NCBI GenBank assembly: GCA_012932295.1
Contig: JAAONU010000019.1
Location: 32,961,913-33,025,912 of the forward strand
From: Cyclina sinensis
Lineage: Eukaryota; Mollusca; Bivalvia; Venerida; Veneridae
DNA length: 64,000 nucleotides
Direction of reading: 5' to 3'
Shown here: piece after piece, positions 36,474 to 49,037 of the stretch
Numbering within the stretch: the first letter of the stretch is position 1
Layout: the number at the start of each line of letters is the position of its first letter
Program-made: the position numbers and the translations under genes
Notes under the pieces: generated by a model
Databases searched by the model: none
What the model was told of the DNA's origin: nothing
What the model saw: only the letters and a program-made list of their open reading frames with translations

Positions 36474-36790
36474 ATAAAATACAGACTCAAGTTGAATTTT
36501 CTAGAACAAAGGAACAGTTGTTTGATGGCTGGTTTGTTTCTAAAAAGATTGAGAAAAATCTTGACAAACTATGCCAGCTTATGTATGTTGAAGAGTTTAA
36601 AAGTTGCATTCATTCTGATGTTAAGTCAGTTTTAATCCTACATGAAAAAGAAGGAAGCTGTCCATCTAGCTGATGACTTTTTTACTAAAACACAAAATGT
36701 TTTTTGTAAATAAACCTTAACACACATCCTCACTTATTATCCTACTTATTACTCACAGAAATACTCAGGTAGTCATGCTCCCACCTGAAG

Positions 36791-37283
36791 GGACTCTTTT
36801 GACTATTTAATATATATTTGTGTAACAGATCCTGTAGATAAGCTCAAATCAGCTGATATACTTCCATTTGATAGCAATGTTTGGAAGGACAATTAAAATC
36901 ATGTTTGAAGTAAAGGATTCATTCTTGTAAACTTTCATATCTTGTTTTGATTATATAGTGGTTCCTAGCATTAATCCATGAAACGAATGCCAGCCCTGTG
37001 GTTTTTGGTCCAATATATTCAAAAATGGATATACAGTGCATGCAGGAAGAGTGATTGTGATCAGTCATATGAAGGCACATGAAAATAGAAATTCTAAATA
37101 CAGGTTTTATACTGTTTTTAATGCTATAGCCTATGATGGAGAAACTACTCATTTTTAACAATCACAAAGTGTTGCTTTGGGTGACAATGTGACTGTAGAT
37201 GGTTATTGATAGATGTTATACACACATATAGTCAAAATAATGTCATAGCACGACTTATGTTTTTGACCTACTTTTTGTTTTAA
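36791..37283. other. Spacer, nothing recognised
   Basis: AT-rich. The frames present are short and show no motif. It may include further decayed Gypsy sequence, but I cannot show it. Confidence 0.4.
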
Positions 37284-38811
37284 AGATACAGCAAATTTTT
37301 CCCTGCATGGATCCAAAATCCGTGGCTAGGGTTTGAGGTCACTGGGTTAAGGTCAAGGTCACCATAGCTTATGATAAATATTTCTACTTTTTGTCATAGA
37401 GCCTGTATTTATTGACTGATATTTTACATATTTACATATTTATCCCCCCGCCAAAGGTGAAGGGGATATTAGAAATGCCCTTCGTCCGTCCGTGCATCCG
37501 TGCGTCCGTCCGTCCGAAACAATTTTGTCCGGAGCATAAATCCAAAACTACTTGAGGATTTTATTTAAACTTCATACACTGACAGAGCACATTGGTAGGT
37601 AATGCAGTGTGCATGTGCAATAACTCTACCTTGCCTTTTTTTAGAGTTATTCAGCTTTATCAGATTTACTTGATAAATTTTGTCCAGAGCATAACTCCAA
37701 AACTGCTAGAGGGATTTTATTCAAACTTCATACACTGACAGAGCGCATTGGTTAGTAGTGCAGTGTGCAAGTCCAATAACTCTACCTTGCCTATTTTTAG
37801 AGTTATTCCCCTTTATCAGAATTACTTGATACATTTTGTCCGCAGCATAACTCCAAAACTACTTGAGGGATTTTATTTAAACTTCATACACTGACAGAGC
37901 ACATTGGTAGGTAATGCAGTGTGCATGTGCAATAACTCTACCTTGCCTTTTTTTAGAGTTATTCAGCTTTATCAGATTTACTTGATAAATTTTGTCCAGA
38001 GCATAACTCCAAAACTGCTAGAGGGATTTTATTCAAACTTCATACACTGACAGAGCGCATTGGTTAGTAGTGCAGTGTGCAAGTCCAATAACTCTACCTT
38101 GCCTATTTTTAGAGTTATTCCCCTTTATCAGAATTACTTGATACATTTTGTCCGCAGCATAACTCCAAAACTACTTGAGGGATTTTATTCAAACTTCATA
38201 CACTGACAGAGCACATTGGTAGGTAGTGTAGTGTGCAAGTCCAATAACTCTACCTTGCCTATTTTTAGAGTTATTCCCCTTTATCAGAATTACTTGGTAA
38301 ATTTTTGTACAGAGCATAACTCCAAAATTACTTGAGGTATTTTATTTAAACTTCATACACTGACAGAGCACATTGGTAGGTGGTGCAATGTGCAAGAACA
38401 ATAACTCTACCTTGCCTATATTTAGAGTTATTCCCCTTTATCAGAATTACTTGATAAATGTCTGTGCGTGCACCCGTTCCAGTTTTGTCCGGAGCATAAC
38501 TCCAAAAGTACTTTAGTGATTTTCTTCAAACTTAATACACTGACATAGCACATTGGTAGGAAGTGCAGATTGCAAGAACAATAACTCTACCTTGTCTATT
38601 TTTTGTGGGATTTTCTTCAAACATTATTACATTGAGTGTTTGAAAGTACAACCTTCAGGTAGCTTCTTCCCGGCGGGGGGATTAACCATGTGTAATATGG
38701 CTCTTGTTTATATTTACATTACTTATATATTTTCAATTAAAACATGAAAAACTGCTTAACAGCAAACCTACAGCCAAAATACTCAGGTGAGCGATCTAGG
38801 GCCCTCTTGTT
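37284..38811 (+). mobile_element. Helentron-like element J, 3' part, with K inserted
   Basis: The conserved tail (GGGTTTGAGGTCACTGGGTT, TCATAGAGCCTGTATTTATT) is split at 37441 and resumes at 38709 with ACTTATATATTTTCAATT. It ends TACTCAGGTGAGCGATCTAG, then GGCCCTCTTGTT, with the 3' hairpin partly deleted. No 5' end was found. Confidence 0.7.
37442..38708 (+). mobile_element. Helentron-like element K (ATCCCCCCGCC family)
   Basis: It starts TATCCCCCCGCCAAAGGTGA with the pairing arm AGGGGAT, followed by GTCCGTCCGTGCATCCGTGC. It ends CCCGGCGGGGGGATTAA, then the hairpin CCATGTGTAATATGG and CTCTTGTT. The core has about seven 156 bp units with CATAACTCCAAAACT and CTTCATACACTGACAGAGC. A two-unit block recurs at 312 bp: ATTCAGCTTTATCAGATTT lies at about 37649 and 37961. 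Both ends are intact, so this is the cleanest member of its family here. Confidence 0.82.
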
Positions 38812-41006
38812 ATTAATAGGTGGATTGTCTTCATACTTGAACACAACAACCCTTTGGACAAGACCTTCAAGTGAACCAGACTCAACTTGACCTTGACTCA
38901 TAAATGACTTTCACCTTCAAGGTCAAATTATTAAATCTTGCTAAAATTGTCCATAACTTTAGTATTTTTAGTTGGATATGATTTATACTTGGACAAAACA
39001 ACATTTATGACAAAACCGACATGTTGAATAATTCAGATATGACCATGATCTTAAAATGACCTTGACATCAAGGTCAGCTGATTGAGTTTTGCTAAAATTG
39101 TCATAACTTTCTCATTTATTTATAGATTTGATTCATATTTGGACTTGACAACACTTGTGACAAATCTGACATTATGATTATTTCAAGTTTGACCTTGACC
39201 TTAAATGACCTTGACAGTCAAGGTCAAATCATTGAATTTTGTTAAAACTGGCCATAATTTTGTTATTTATGGTTGGATTTGAATCAGACTTTGACAAAAC
39301 AACACTTATGAAAAAACCAACAAGATAAATTATTCAAGTTTGACCTTAACCTTAAAATTACCATGACCGTCAAGGTCAAATAATTAAATTTTCTTAAATT
39401 ATCATAACTTTATTTTTTTATGGTTGGATTTGATTTATACTTAGACAAAACAACACTTATGACAAAACCGACATGATAAATTATTCAAGTGTGACCTTTA
39501 CCTGAAAATGACCATGACCGTCAAGGTCAAATTATTGAATTTTGCTCAAGTTGTCATAACTTTGTATTTATTTAAGGATTTGCACATACTTGGACGAAAC
39601 AACACTTATGACAAATCCGACATTATGATTCTTTCCTGTATCAACTTTATGTTAAAATGACCTTGACCTTCAAGGTCAAATTATTGAATTTTGCTACAAT
39701 TTGCTATAACTTTGTCATTTATTGTTGGAATTGATTCAGATTTTGACAAAACAACACTTGTGACAAAACCGACATGTTGAATAACTCAAGTGTGACCATG
39801 ACCTAAAAATGACCTTGACCGACAAGGTCAGATGTTTGAATTTTGCTTAAATTGTCATAACTTTGTCATTTATTGATGAATTTGATTTATACTTGGACAA
39901 AACAATGCTTTCTACAAATCCGACATTTTGATTGAAGTTTGACCTTGACCTAAAAAATGACCTTGACTAGCAAGATCAAATTATTGAATTTTGCTAAGAT
40001 TGGTCATAACTGTGTAATTTATGGTAAGACTTGATTCATACTTGGACAAAACAACACTTTTGACAAAACTTACATGTTGAATAATTTAGGTATGACCTTT
40101 ACCCTAAAATGACCTTGACAGTCAAGGTCCCATTATTGTATTTTGCTTAAATTGTCTTAACTGTTGTTTATTTATGGATTTGATTTATACTTTGATAAAA
40201 CAACAAAACAGACATTTTAATTTATTATAAGTATGACCTTGACCTTTAGATGACCTTGACATTTAAGGTCAAGTAATTGAATTTTGCTTAAAATTGACAA
40301 ATTTTTGTTATTTATGGTTTCATTTGATTTATACTGGGACAAAACCACACTTATGAAAAAACTGACACATTGAATCATTCAACTGTGACCTTGACCTTCA
40401 AATGACTCTGACCATCAAGGTCAAATTAATGAATTTTGCTAATATTGGCCATAACATCATTTTATAGTTCTTTTTTATTAATACTAGGTCAAAACAATGC
40501 TCATGACAAAACCTACATGTTAAATTATTCAAGTATGACCTTAACCTTTAAATGACCTTTACAGTCAAGTTCGAATTATTACATTTTGCTAAAATAGCCA
40601 AACTTTTGTTATTTATGGATGGATTTGATCTATACAGGGACAAAACAACACTGAGATTAAAACAAATGTGTTGAACAATTTAAGTATTACCTTGACCTTT
40701 AAATGACCTTGACATTACTTAACTTGGCTATATCTTTGTTGTTAATGGATGTAGTGTCTTCATGCTTAGACGTAACTACCTTTTAGACAATACCTCCAAA
40801 GAAGGTTAAACTGAAATTGACCTTGACCTTTAAGATCAAATTTCTGAATGTTGGTTAAAATTGGCCATAACTTTGTTATGTATAATTATATTTCCAAATG
40901 ATGTTTCATTTGAAATCCCTTCACCACAATGTGCTTCCTCTGATGTGTTTGCCTTCGGAAATAGGGAAAAAAGTCGAGCATGCCCCCGCTTGTGGTGGCT
41001 CTTGTT
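38812..41006 (+). mobile_element. Helentron-like element I (CGACTTTTTT family), 5'-truncated
   Basis: The core is a run of diverged units with TTTGACCTTGACCT, TCAAGGTCAAATTATTGAAT and ACAAAACAACACTTATGACA. The end AAAAAAGTCGAGCATG is complementary to the start of the related element at 58602 (TAGCTCGACTTTTTT). It is followed by an imperfect hairpin, GCCCCC/GGTGGC, and CTCTTGTT. The 5' hairpin is absent, and the copy abuts the end of element J. Confidence 0.7.
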
Positions 41007-42436
41007 AAGTTTTTTTCATGAATTCAGATCAGCCCCTGCGACACTACCCGCCCGTCATGTATGAAAACCATTATAATCAGTGGATTCAGTGGGAGAACAA
41101 AGGGAACGGATCTTTGATGATGGCTCCATCCAAAATCATTTGATGGATGGACGATTCAGTAGACCCCCCCCCCCCCCTCCCCCCTGTAAGATACAGGTCA
41201 AGTTCGATATTGGGGCTGGCGAGGCAAAGGTCAAAGTCACTGTTACTAGAAATAGAAAAACAGTTTCCAGAAGATAACTCATGAAAGGCTTGACAGATTT
41301 AAACAATTTTTGGTACACAGCTGTAACATCATAAGATACAGGTCAAGTTCGATATTGGGGCTGGCAGGGCCAAGGTCAAAGTCACTGTTACTGAAAATAG
41401 AAAAATGGTTTCCGGACGATAACTCATGAAAGGCTTGACAGATTTAAAAAAAATTTTGGTACACAGTTGTAACATCACAAGAAACAGGTCAAGTTCAATA
41501 TTGGGGCTTGTGGGCCAAGGTCAAGGTCACTGTTACATAATATAGAAAAACGGTTTTTGGATGATTACGCTTGAAAGGCTAGACAGATTTAAAAAATTTT
41601 TGGTACACAGGTGTAACATCATAAAATACAGGTCATGTTCAATATTGGGGCTGGTGGGGCCAAGGTCAATGTCACTGTTACTAAAAATAGAAAAACAGTT
41701 TCCGGACAAAAACTCATAAATGGCTTGACAGATTTAAACAATTTTTGGTACACAGGTGTAACATCGATATTGTCATGGTCACTGTTACTTAAAATAGAAA
41801 AACGGTGTCCGGACAATAACTCACGAATGGCTTCACAGATATAAAACATTTTGGTACACTGGTGTAACATCATTACATACAGGTCAACTACGATATTGGG
41901 ACTGGTGGGGCCAAGGTCAAGGTCACTGTTACTTAAAATAATTAAATGGTTGAAAAATGGTTTCCGGATGATAACTCATGAAATCTTGACAGATTTAAAC
42001 AATTTTCGGTACACAGGTGTAACATCACAGGATACAGATCAAGTTTGATATTGGGGCTGGTGGGGCCAAGGTCAAGGTCACTGTTACTAAAAATAAAAAA
42101 CGAATGGTTTCTGCTCAATAACTTGAGTTAGGAATGAGATATTTTGATGAAATTTGCTGTAAAGGTAGCGTCTATGAAGACGACGCTTGGGATTGAAAAT
42201 TTTGCCAGTTGGGTCAAGGTCACTGTTCGCTTGAACTTAAGCTAGTTGTACTAGAAAATATACAGTTCAATGTTCTACCAGTAATTGTTTTCTCTATATA
42301 CAGTATTATTAAGTATTAAATACATACATATTTCCATGTTTCTTATGTCAGATTATGCCATTGATTGAAGGCTTTCCAGTTTCAGTATCAAGCACCCATG
42401 TGGGGGTATTAATCACCTTTAGTGATAGTTCTAGTT
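41007..42436 (+). mobile_element. Helentron-like element H, 3' part, GGGGGTAT end
   Basis: About seven units of roughly 140 bp lie at 41190-42120, with TACAGGTCAAGTTCGATATT, CCAAGGTCAAGGTCACTGTT and TTTGGTACACAGGTGTAACA. The end is GTGGGGGTATTA, the hairpin ATCACCTTTAGTGAT and AGTTCTAGTT. A segment near 42226-42320 is almost repeated at 48047-48145. No start was found. The part 41007-41160 is unassigned. Confidence 0.7.
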
Positions 42437-42810
42437 AATGGTGAGCCCAGTATAAATCATTTTTAGCTCACCTGAGCACTTTTCAGGGTGAGCTTTTGGG
42501 ATTGTTGATTGTCTGGCATGCGTCGGTGTGTGTCGTCAACAATTTGACTTGAACGACATCTCCTCCTAAACCACTTAGCCAAGATTTTCGAAAGATGCCA
42601 GGGATATTCCTTGCTTGTTTGAAGAATTTAATTCCATCAAGAACTCTGGTTGCAATGGCAACTGAAAGGAAAAACTTTGAAAATCTTCATGTCTGAAACC
42701 ACAAGGCCTTAAGATTAGGTATGTAGCATTGTCTAGTGGACCTCTACCAAGTTTGTTAAAATTATACCCATGGAGTCAAATTTGACCCCGCCCAGGGGCT
42801 CAATTGTTTT

Positions 42811-44979
42811 TAGCTCACCTGAGCACAAAGCGCTCAGGGTGAGCTTTTCTGATCAGTCTTTGTCCGTCGTCCGTCCGTCCGTCCCTCGTCAACTTTTCAT
42901 TCAAACGACATCTCCTCTGAAACCAATGGGGCAAATTTAATGAAACTTGCCTGGGACGTTCCTTGCATGAAGCTCTACCAAGATTGTTCAAATGGTTCTG
43001 GTCCATTGCATTTCTGGTTCACTGGAGCTAAAAATAGATTTTATAAGTTGGATCTTTAAAAATCTTCTTCTCCGTAACCACAAGGCCTGGAGCTTTGATA
43101 TTTGGTATGAAGCATCATCTAGTGGACCTCTACCAAGTTTGTTCAAATTATGTCCCTGGGGACAAAACTGACCCCGCCCCAGGGGTCAGTTGATTTTACA
43201 TAGAGTTATATAGGGAAAACTTGAAAATCTTCTTGTCAGAAACCACAAGGCCTAGAGTTAAGATATTTGGTATGTAGCATTGTCTAGTGGACCTCTATTA
43301 AGTTTGTTCAAATCATGGCCTCTGGGTCAAAAATGGCCCCGCCCCGGGGGTCACTTGTTTTACATAGAGTTATATAGGAAAATCTTAAAAAAATCTTCTT
43401 GTCAGAAACCGTAAGTTATAGAGCTTAGATATTTGGTGTGTAGCATTGTCAAGTGGACCTCTACCAAGTTTGTTCAAATCCTGTCCTCTGGGTCAAAATG
43501 GCCCCGCCCCAGGGGCCACTAGTTTTACATAGAGTTATATAAGAAAATCTTAAAAAATCTTCTTGTCAGAAACCGTAAGTTATAGAGCTTAGATATTTGG
43601 TGTGTAGCATTGTCTAGTGGACCTCTACCAAGTTTGTTCAAATCCTGTCCTCTGGGTCAAAAATGGCCCCGCCCCAGGGGCCACTAGTTTTACATAGAGT
43701 TGTATAGGAAAATCTTAAAAAATTTTCTTGTCAGAAACCGTACATGTAAGTTATAGAGCTTAGATATTTGGTGTGTAGCATTGTCTAGTGGACCTCTACC
43801 AAGTTTGTTCAAATCCTGGCCTCTGGGTCAGAAATGACCCCGCCCCAGGGGCCACTAGTTTTACATAGAGTTATATAGGAAAATCTTAAAAAATCTTCTT
43901 GTCAGAAACCGTAAGTTATAGAGCTTAGATATTTGGTGTGTAGCATTGTCTATTGGACCTCTACCAAGTTTGTTCAAATCCTGGCCTCTGGGTCGAAAAT
44001 GGCCCCGCCCCGTGGGTCACTTGTTTTACATAGAGTTATATAGGAAAAACTGAAAAATCTTCTTGTCAGAAACCACAAGGCCTAGAGTTAAGATATTTGG
44101 TATGTAGCATTGTCTAGTGGACCTCTACCAAGTTTGTTCAAATCCTGGCCTCTGGGTCAAAAATGGCCCCGCCCCGGGGGTCACTTGTTTTACATAGAGT
44201 TATATAGGAAAATCTTAAAAAAAATCTTCTTATCAGAAACTGTAAGTTATAGAGCTTAGATATTTAGTGTGTAGCATTGTCTAGTGGACCTCTACCAAGT
44301 TTGTTCAAATCCTGGCCTCTGAGTCAAAAATGGCCCCACCCCAGGGTCCACTAGTTTTACATAGATTTATATAAGAAAATCTAAAAAAAATCTTCTTGTC
44401 AGAAACCGTAAGTTATAGAGCTTAGATATTTGGTGTGTAGCATTGTCTAGTGGACCTCTACCAAGTTTATTAGAAAAATATCCCTGGGGTCACTATTTGC
44501 CCTGCCCGAGGGGTCACAAGTTTTAAATAACAATATAGAAGAAAATCTTTAAAAATCTTCTTGTCTGAAACCACAAGACCTAGAATTTTAAAATTTGGCA
44601 TGAAGCAAGCTTTATCAAGCTTTTTCAAATTATTGGATTAGGTTAAAGGTCACAGAGGCTAAAAGTAGATTTATCTACTGCACCTCATAGAGCCTTCATT
44701 TATAGACCAATATCTTTGATATTCAGTATAGAGGTTCCTTGCATGGACCTCTACCCATGGGTAGGGTTTGAGGTCACTGGGTCAAGGTCAAGGTCACCAT
44801 AGCTTATAATAGATATTTCTACTTTCTGTCATAGAGCCTTTATTTATTGACTGAAATTTAACATATTTGGTTTGTAGGCACTTACATATTTTCAATTAAA
44901 AAATGAAATACTGCTTAACAGCAAACCTACAGCCAAAGTACTCAGGTGAGCGATCCAGGGCCATCATGGCCCTTTTGTT
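42811..44979 (+). mobile_element. Helentron-like element nested at 42811
   Basis: The 5' hairpin is TAGCTCACCTGAGC-ACAAAGC-GCTCAGGGTGAGCT, then GTCCGTCGTCCGTCCGTCCG. The core is about ten 165 bp units (GTCTAGTGGACCTCTACC, GGCCCCGCCCC, ACATAGAGTTATATAGG). The tail is shared with element A, with a 3' GGGCCATCATGGCCC hairpin and CTTTTGTT. Excising it to one TT restores TTGTTTTACATAGGCTTATA, the usual host repeat. The alternative partner for this start is the tail at 47845. Confidence 0.75.
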
Positions 44980-47845
44980 ACATAGGCTTATAGAGTGAAA
45001 CTTTAAAAAATATTCTTGTCTGAAACCACAAGGGCCTGAGCCTTAAGATTTGGTATGTAGCAATGTCTGGTGAACCTCTACGAAATTTGTTCAAATTATG
45101 CACTTGGGGTCAAATTTGGCCCCGCTCGGTGGTGATTGGTTTTTCATAGTCTTATATAGTGAAACTTTAAAAAATCTTCTTGTCTGAAATCACAAGGCCC
45201 TGAGCCTTAAGATTTGGTGTGTAGCATTGTCTTTTTCAAATTATACCCCTGGGGTCAAATTTTGCCCTGCACCGGGGGTCAGTTGATTTTACATAGGCTT
45301 ATATAATTATGGAAAACTTTGAAAATCTTCTTGTCTGAAACCACAAGCCCTGAGCCCTAAGATTTAGTATTTAGCATTGTCTAGTGGACTTCAACCAAGT
45401 TTGTTCAAATTATACCTCAGGGGTCAAATTTGGCCCACCCAGGGGTCATTGGTTTTACATAGGCTTATATAGGAAAAACTTTTTGTCTGAAACCACAAGG
45501 CCCTGAGCCTTAAGATTTGGTATGTAGCATTGTGTTAGTGGACATCTACCAAGTTTGTTCAAATTATGCCCCTGGGGTCAAATTTGGCCCCACCCCGGGG
45601 GTCACTATTGATTTTACATGGGCTTATATAGGGAAAACTTTGAAAATCTTCTTGTCTGAAACCACAAGGCCTAGAGCTTAGATAATTGGCATTTAGCACC
45701 CTCTAATAGAACTCTACAAAAATTATTCAAATTATTTCCCTGGGGTCAAAATTGGCCCCGTCCCAGGGGTCACTTCCTTTTACATAGACTTATATAGGAA
45801 ATCTTTAAAAATCTTCTTCTCAGAAACCACAGTGCCTACAGCATTGATATTTGGTATGTAGCATTGTCTAGTGGATGTCTACCAAGTTTGTTCAAATTAT
45901 GTCCTCTGCCTCAAAATTGGCCACGCCCCAGGGTTCTCTTGGTTTACATATAGTTATATAGGAAAAACATGAAAAATCATTTTTCTCCAAAACTAATAGG
46001 ACTAGACCTTAAATATTTGGTGTGGAGTATTGTGTAGATAACCTTTACCAGTATTGTTTATATGTTGGCCCTGGGGTCAAAATTGGCCCTGCCCCAGGGA
46101 CCCTTAATATGTAAAAAAGGAAATCTTGAAAAATCTTCTTCTCAGAAACCACAATGCCTACAGCTTTGATATTTGGTATGTAGCATTGTCTAGTGGATGT
46201 CTACCAAGTTTGTTCAAATTATTTCCCTTGGGTCAAAATTGGCCACGTCCCAGGGTTCTCTTGGTTTACATATAGTTATATAGGAAAAACATGAAAAATC
46301 ATTTTTCTCCAAAACTAATAGGACTAGACCTTAGATATTTGGTGGGGAGTATTGTGTAAAGAACCTTTACCAGTATTGTTTATATGTTGGCCCTGGGGTC
46401 AAAATTGGCCCTGCCCCAGGGGCCCTTAATATGTAAAAATGGCAATCTTTAAAAATCTTCTTACTGGAAACCTCAATGCCTACAGATTAGATATTTGGTA
46501 TGTAGCATTTTCTAGTGGATGTCTACCAAGTTTGTTCAAATTATGTCCCCTGGGTCAAAATTGGTCATGCCCCAGGGTTCTCTTGGTTTACATATAGTTA
46601 TATAGGAAAAACATGAAAAATAATTTTTCTCAAAAACTAATAGGTGTAGACCTTAGATATTTGGTGTTGAGTATTGTGTAAAGAACCTTTACCAGTATTA
46701 TTTATATGTTGGCCCTGGGGTAAAAATTGGCCCCACCCCGGGGGCCCTTAATATGTAAAAAAGGCAATCTTTAAAAATCTTCTTCTCAGAAACCTCAATG
46801 CCTACAGCTTTGATATTTGGTATGTAGCAATGTCTAGTGATTGTCAACCAAGTTTGTTCAAATTATGTCCCCTGGGTCAAAATTGGCCACGTCCCAGGGT
46901 TCTCATGGTTTACATATAGTTATATAGGAAAAACATTAAAAGTCATTTTTCTCCGAAACAAATAGGACTAGACCTTAGATATTTTGTGTGTAGTATTGTG
47001 TAGATAACCTTTACCAGTATTGTTTAAATGTTGGCCCTGGGGTCAAAATTTGCCCCGCCCCGCGGGCCCTTAATATGTAAAAAAGGCAATCTTTAAAAAT
47101 CTTCTTACTTTAAATCTCAATGCCTACAGCTTAGATATTTGGTATGTAGCATTGTCTAGTGGATGTTTACCATGTTTGTTCAAATTATGTCCCCTGGGTC
47201 AAAATTGGCGACACCCCAGGGTTCTCTTGTTTTACATATAGTTATATAGGAAAAACATGAAAAATAATTTTTCTCAAAAACAAATAGGTGTAGACCTTAG
47301 ATATTTGGTGTTGAGTATTGTGTAAAGAACCTTTACCAATATTGTTTAAATGTTGGCCTTTGGGTCAAAATTTGCCCCGCCCCGGGGGCCCTTAATATGT
47401 TAAAAAGGAAATCTTTAAAAATCTTCTTGTCTGAAACCACAAGGCCTTGAATTTTAAAATTTGGCATGAAGCAAGCTTTATCAAGCTTTTTCAAATGATT
47501 GGATTAGGTTAAAGGTCACGGAGGCTAAAAATAGATTTATCTACTGTACCTCATAAAGCCTTTGGTTATAGACCAATATCTTTGATATTCAGTATATAGG
47601 TTCCTTGCATGGACCTCTACCCATGGGTAGGGTTTGAGGTCACTGGGTCAAGGTCAAGGTCACCATAGCTTATAATAGATATTTCTACTTTCTGTCATAG
47701 AGCCTTTATTTATTGACTGAAATTTTACATATTTGGTTTGTAGGCACTTATATATTTTCAATTAAAAAATTAAATACTGCTTAACAGCAAACCTACAGCC
47801 AAAGTACTCAGGTGAGCGATCCAGGGCCATCATGGCCCTCTTGTT
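44980..47845 (+). repeat. Repeat block with 321 bp dimers and a second 3' tail
   Basis: After host-type repeats (44980-45800), a two-unit block recurs about five times at near 321 bp. CTTAATATGTAAAAAxGG falls at about 46105, 46427, 46748, 47069 and 47391. The block ends in a tail (47427-47845) nearly identical to 44565-44979, with the same GGGCCATCATGGCCC hairpin and CTCTTGTT. There is no matching 5' start. Confidence 0.7.
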
Positions 47846-49037
47846 CATAATTTTATATAGTAAAACTTTAAAAATCTTCTTGTCTAAAACCACAAGGCCC
47901 CGAGATGTAAGATTTGGTATGTAGCATTGTCTTGTGGACCTCTACCAAGTTTGTTCAAATTTTGCCCCTAGTGTCAGATTTGGCCCCGCCCTGGGGGTCA
48001 ACTTATTTTACATAGGGAATCTTTGAAAATCTTCTTGTCTGAAGATTCGCTTGAACTTAAGCTAGTTGTACTAGAAAATATACAGTTCAATGTTCTACCA
48101 GTAATTGTTTTCTCTATATACAATATTATTAGATATAAAATACATATATATATGTATATAGTGAAACTTTAAAAAATCTTCTTGTCTGAAACAACAATGC
48201 CCTGAGCCTTAAGATTTGGTGTGTAGCATTGTCTAGTGGACCTTTATTAAGTTTGTTCAAATTATACCCCTTGGATCAAATTTGTTCCCAACCCGGGGGT
48301 CAATTGATTTTACATTAAGCTGATATAGGGAAAACTTTGAAAACTTTCTTCTCTGAAATGTCAAGGCCCTGAGCTGTAAGATTTGGTATGTAGCATTGTC
48401 TAGTGGACGTCTACCAAGTTTGTTCAAATTATGCCCCTAGGGTCAAATTTGGCCTTGCCCCGGGGGTCAGTTGATGTACCGTATATACTCGCTTATATGA
48501 CACATTTTTAGGAATCATATTTTGAGGGTGGGCGGGGCGTCTTACAAGCACGTCCTTCCAGAGAAAACAAAATCCCCACAAGAATCTGGCTTCTACAATC
48601 AAGATTTTTGTATCCATAATTTGCTGCAAACTGTAACTTACCTGGGCTAAACAATAAAATAACAAGGCAAAGAAATTACAATTCCTGTAGAAATTGATCA
48701 AAGACTTTTAATTAGTATAAAAAGTATTGCTAGATGTTCTTGTTTTGGACTAAAAAAGGCTTTTTTACTTGTTCTTTTTTAACATTATTTCATGTTTTTG
48801 AATAAAAGAATGTTTGGCAATAACATAATATTCTGTTCTTTTTTCAGTTAAAAGATCACTTTAAAAACTGTGAATTGCAATTATTGCTTCAAGTCACGCT
48901 AACAGTATTGTTAAATTCTCTCATTTAAAATACTGTGAAATTTAGTAAAGGGGTCTCACTAATTAACAGACTGTTATATCAATGATTTGCTGGAGTTGAT
49001 AGCGGAGACCCTTTTACTGTTAATTGTCTGGCGTTGT

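Larger units (their letters stand above)
34618..36790 (+). pseudogene. Gypsy-type retrotransposon gag remnant, interrupted
   Basis: The frame opens with MSFNLENFIKQP at 34618. A well-preserved stretch starts near 34956 (RLVPPFQEKDVEKYFSHFEK) and runs to 35234. After a 1.2 kb insertion the same protein resumes at about 36478 with EQLFDGWFV and EEFKSCIHSDVKS. This arrangement matches gag proteins of invertebrate Gypsy/Metaviridae elements. Stops and frameshifts occur before and after the preserved parts. No LTR, protease or reverse transcriptase is seen nearby. The remnant lies in the presumed second intron of YDJC, in the same orientation. Confidence 0.75.

Noticed and set aside
36919..37161. 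80-codon minus-strand frame as a gene
   Set aside because: No splice partner, motif or composition signal; it could be chance in AT-rich DNA.
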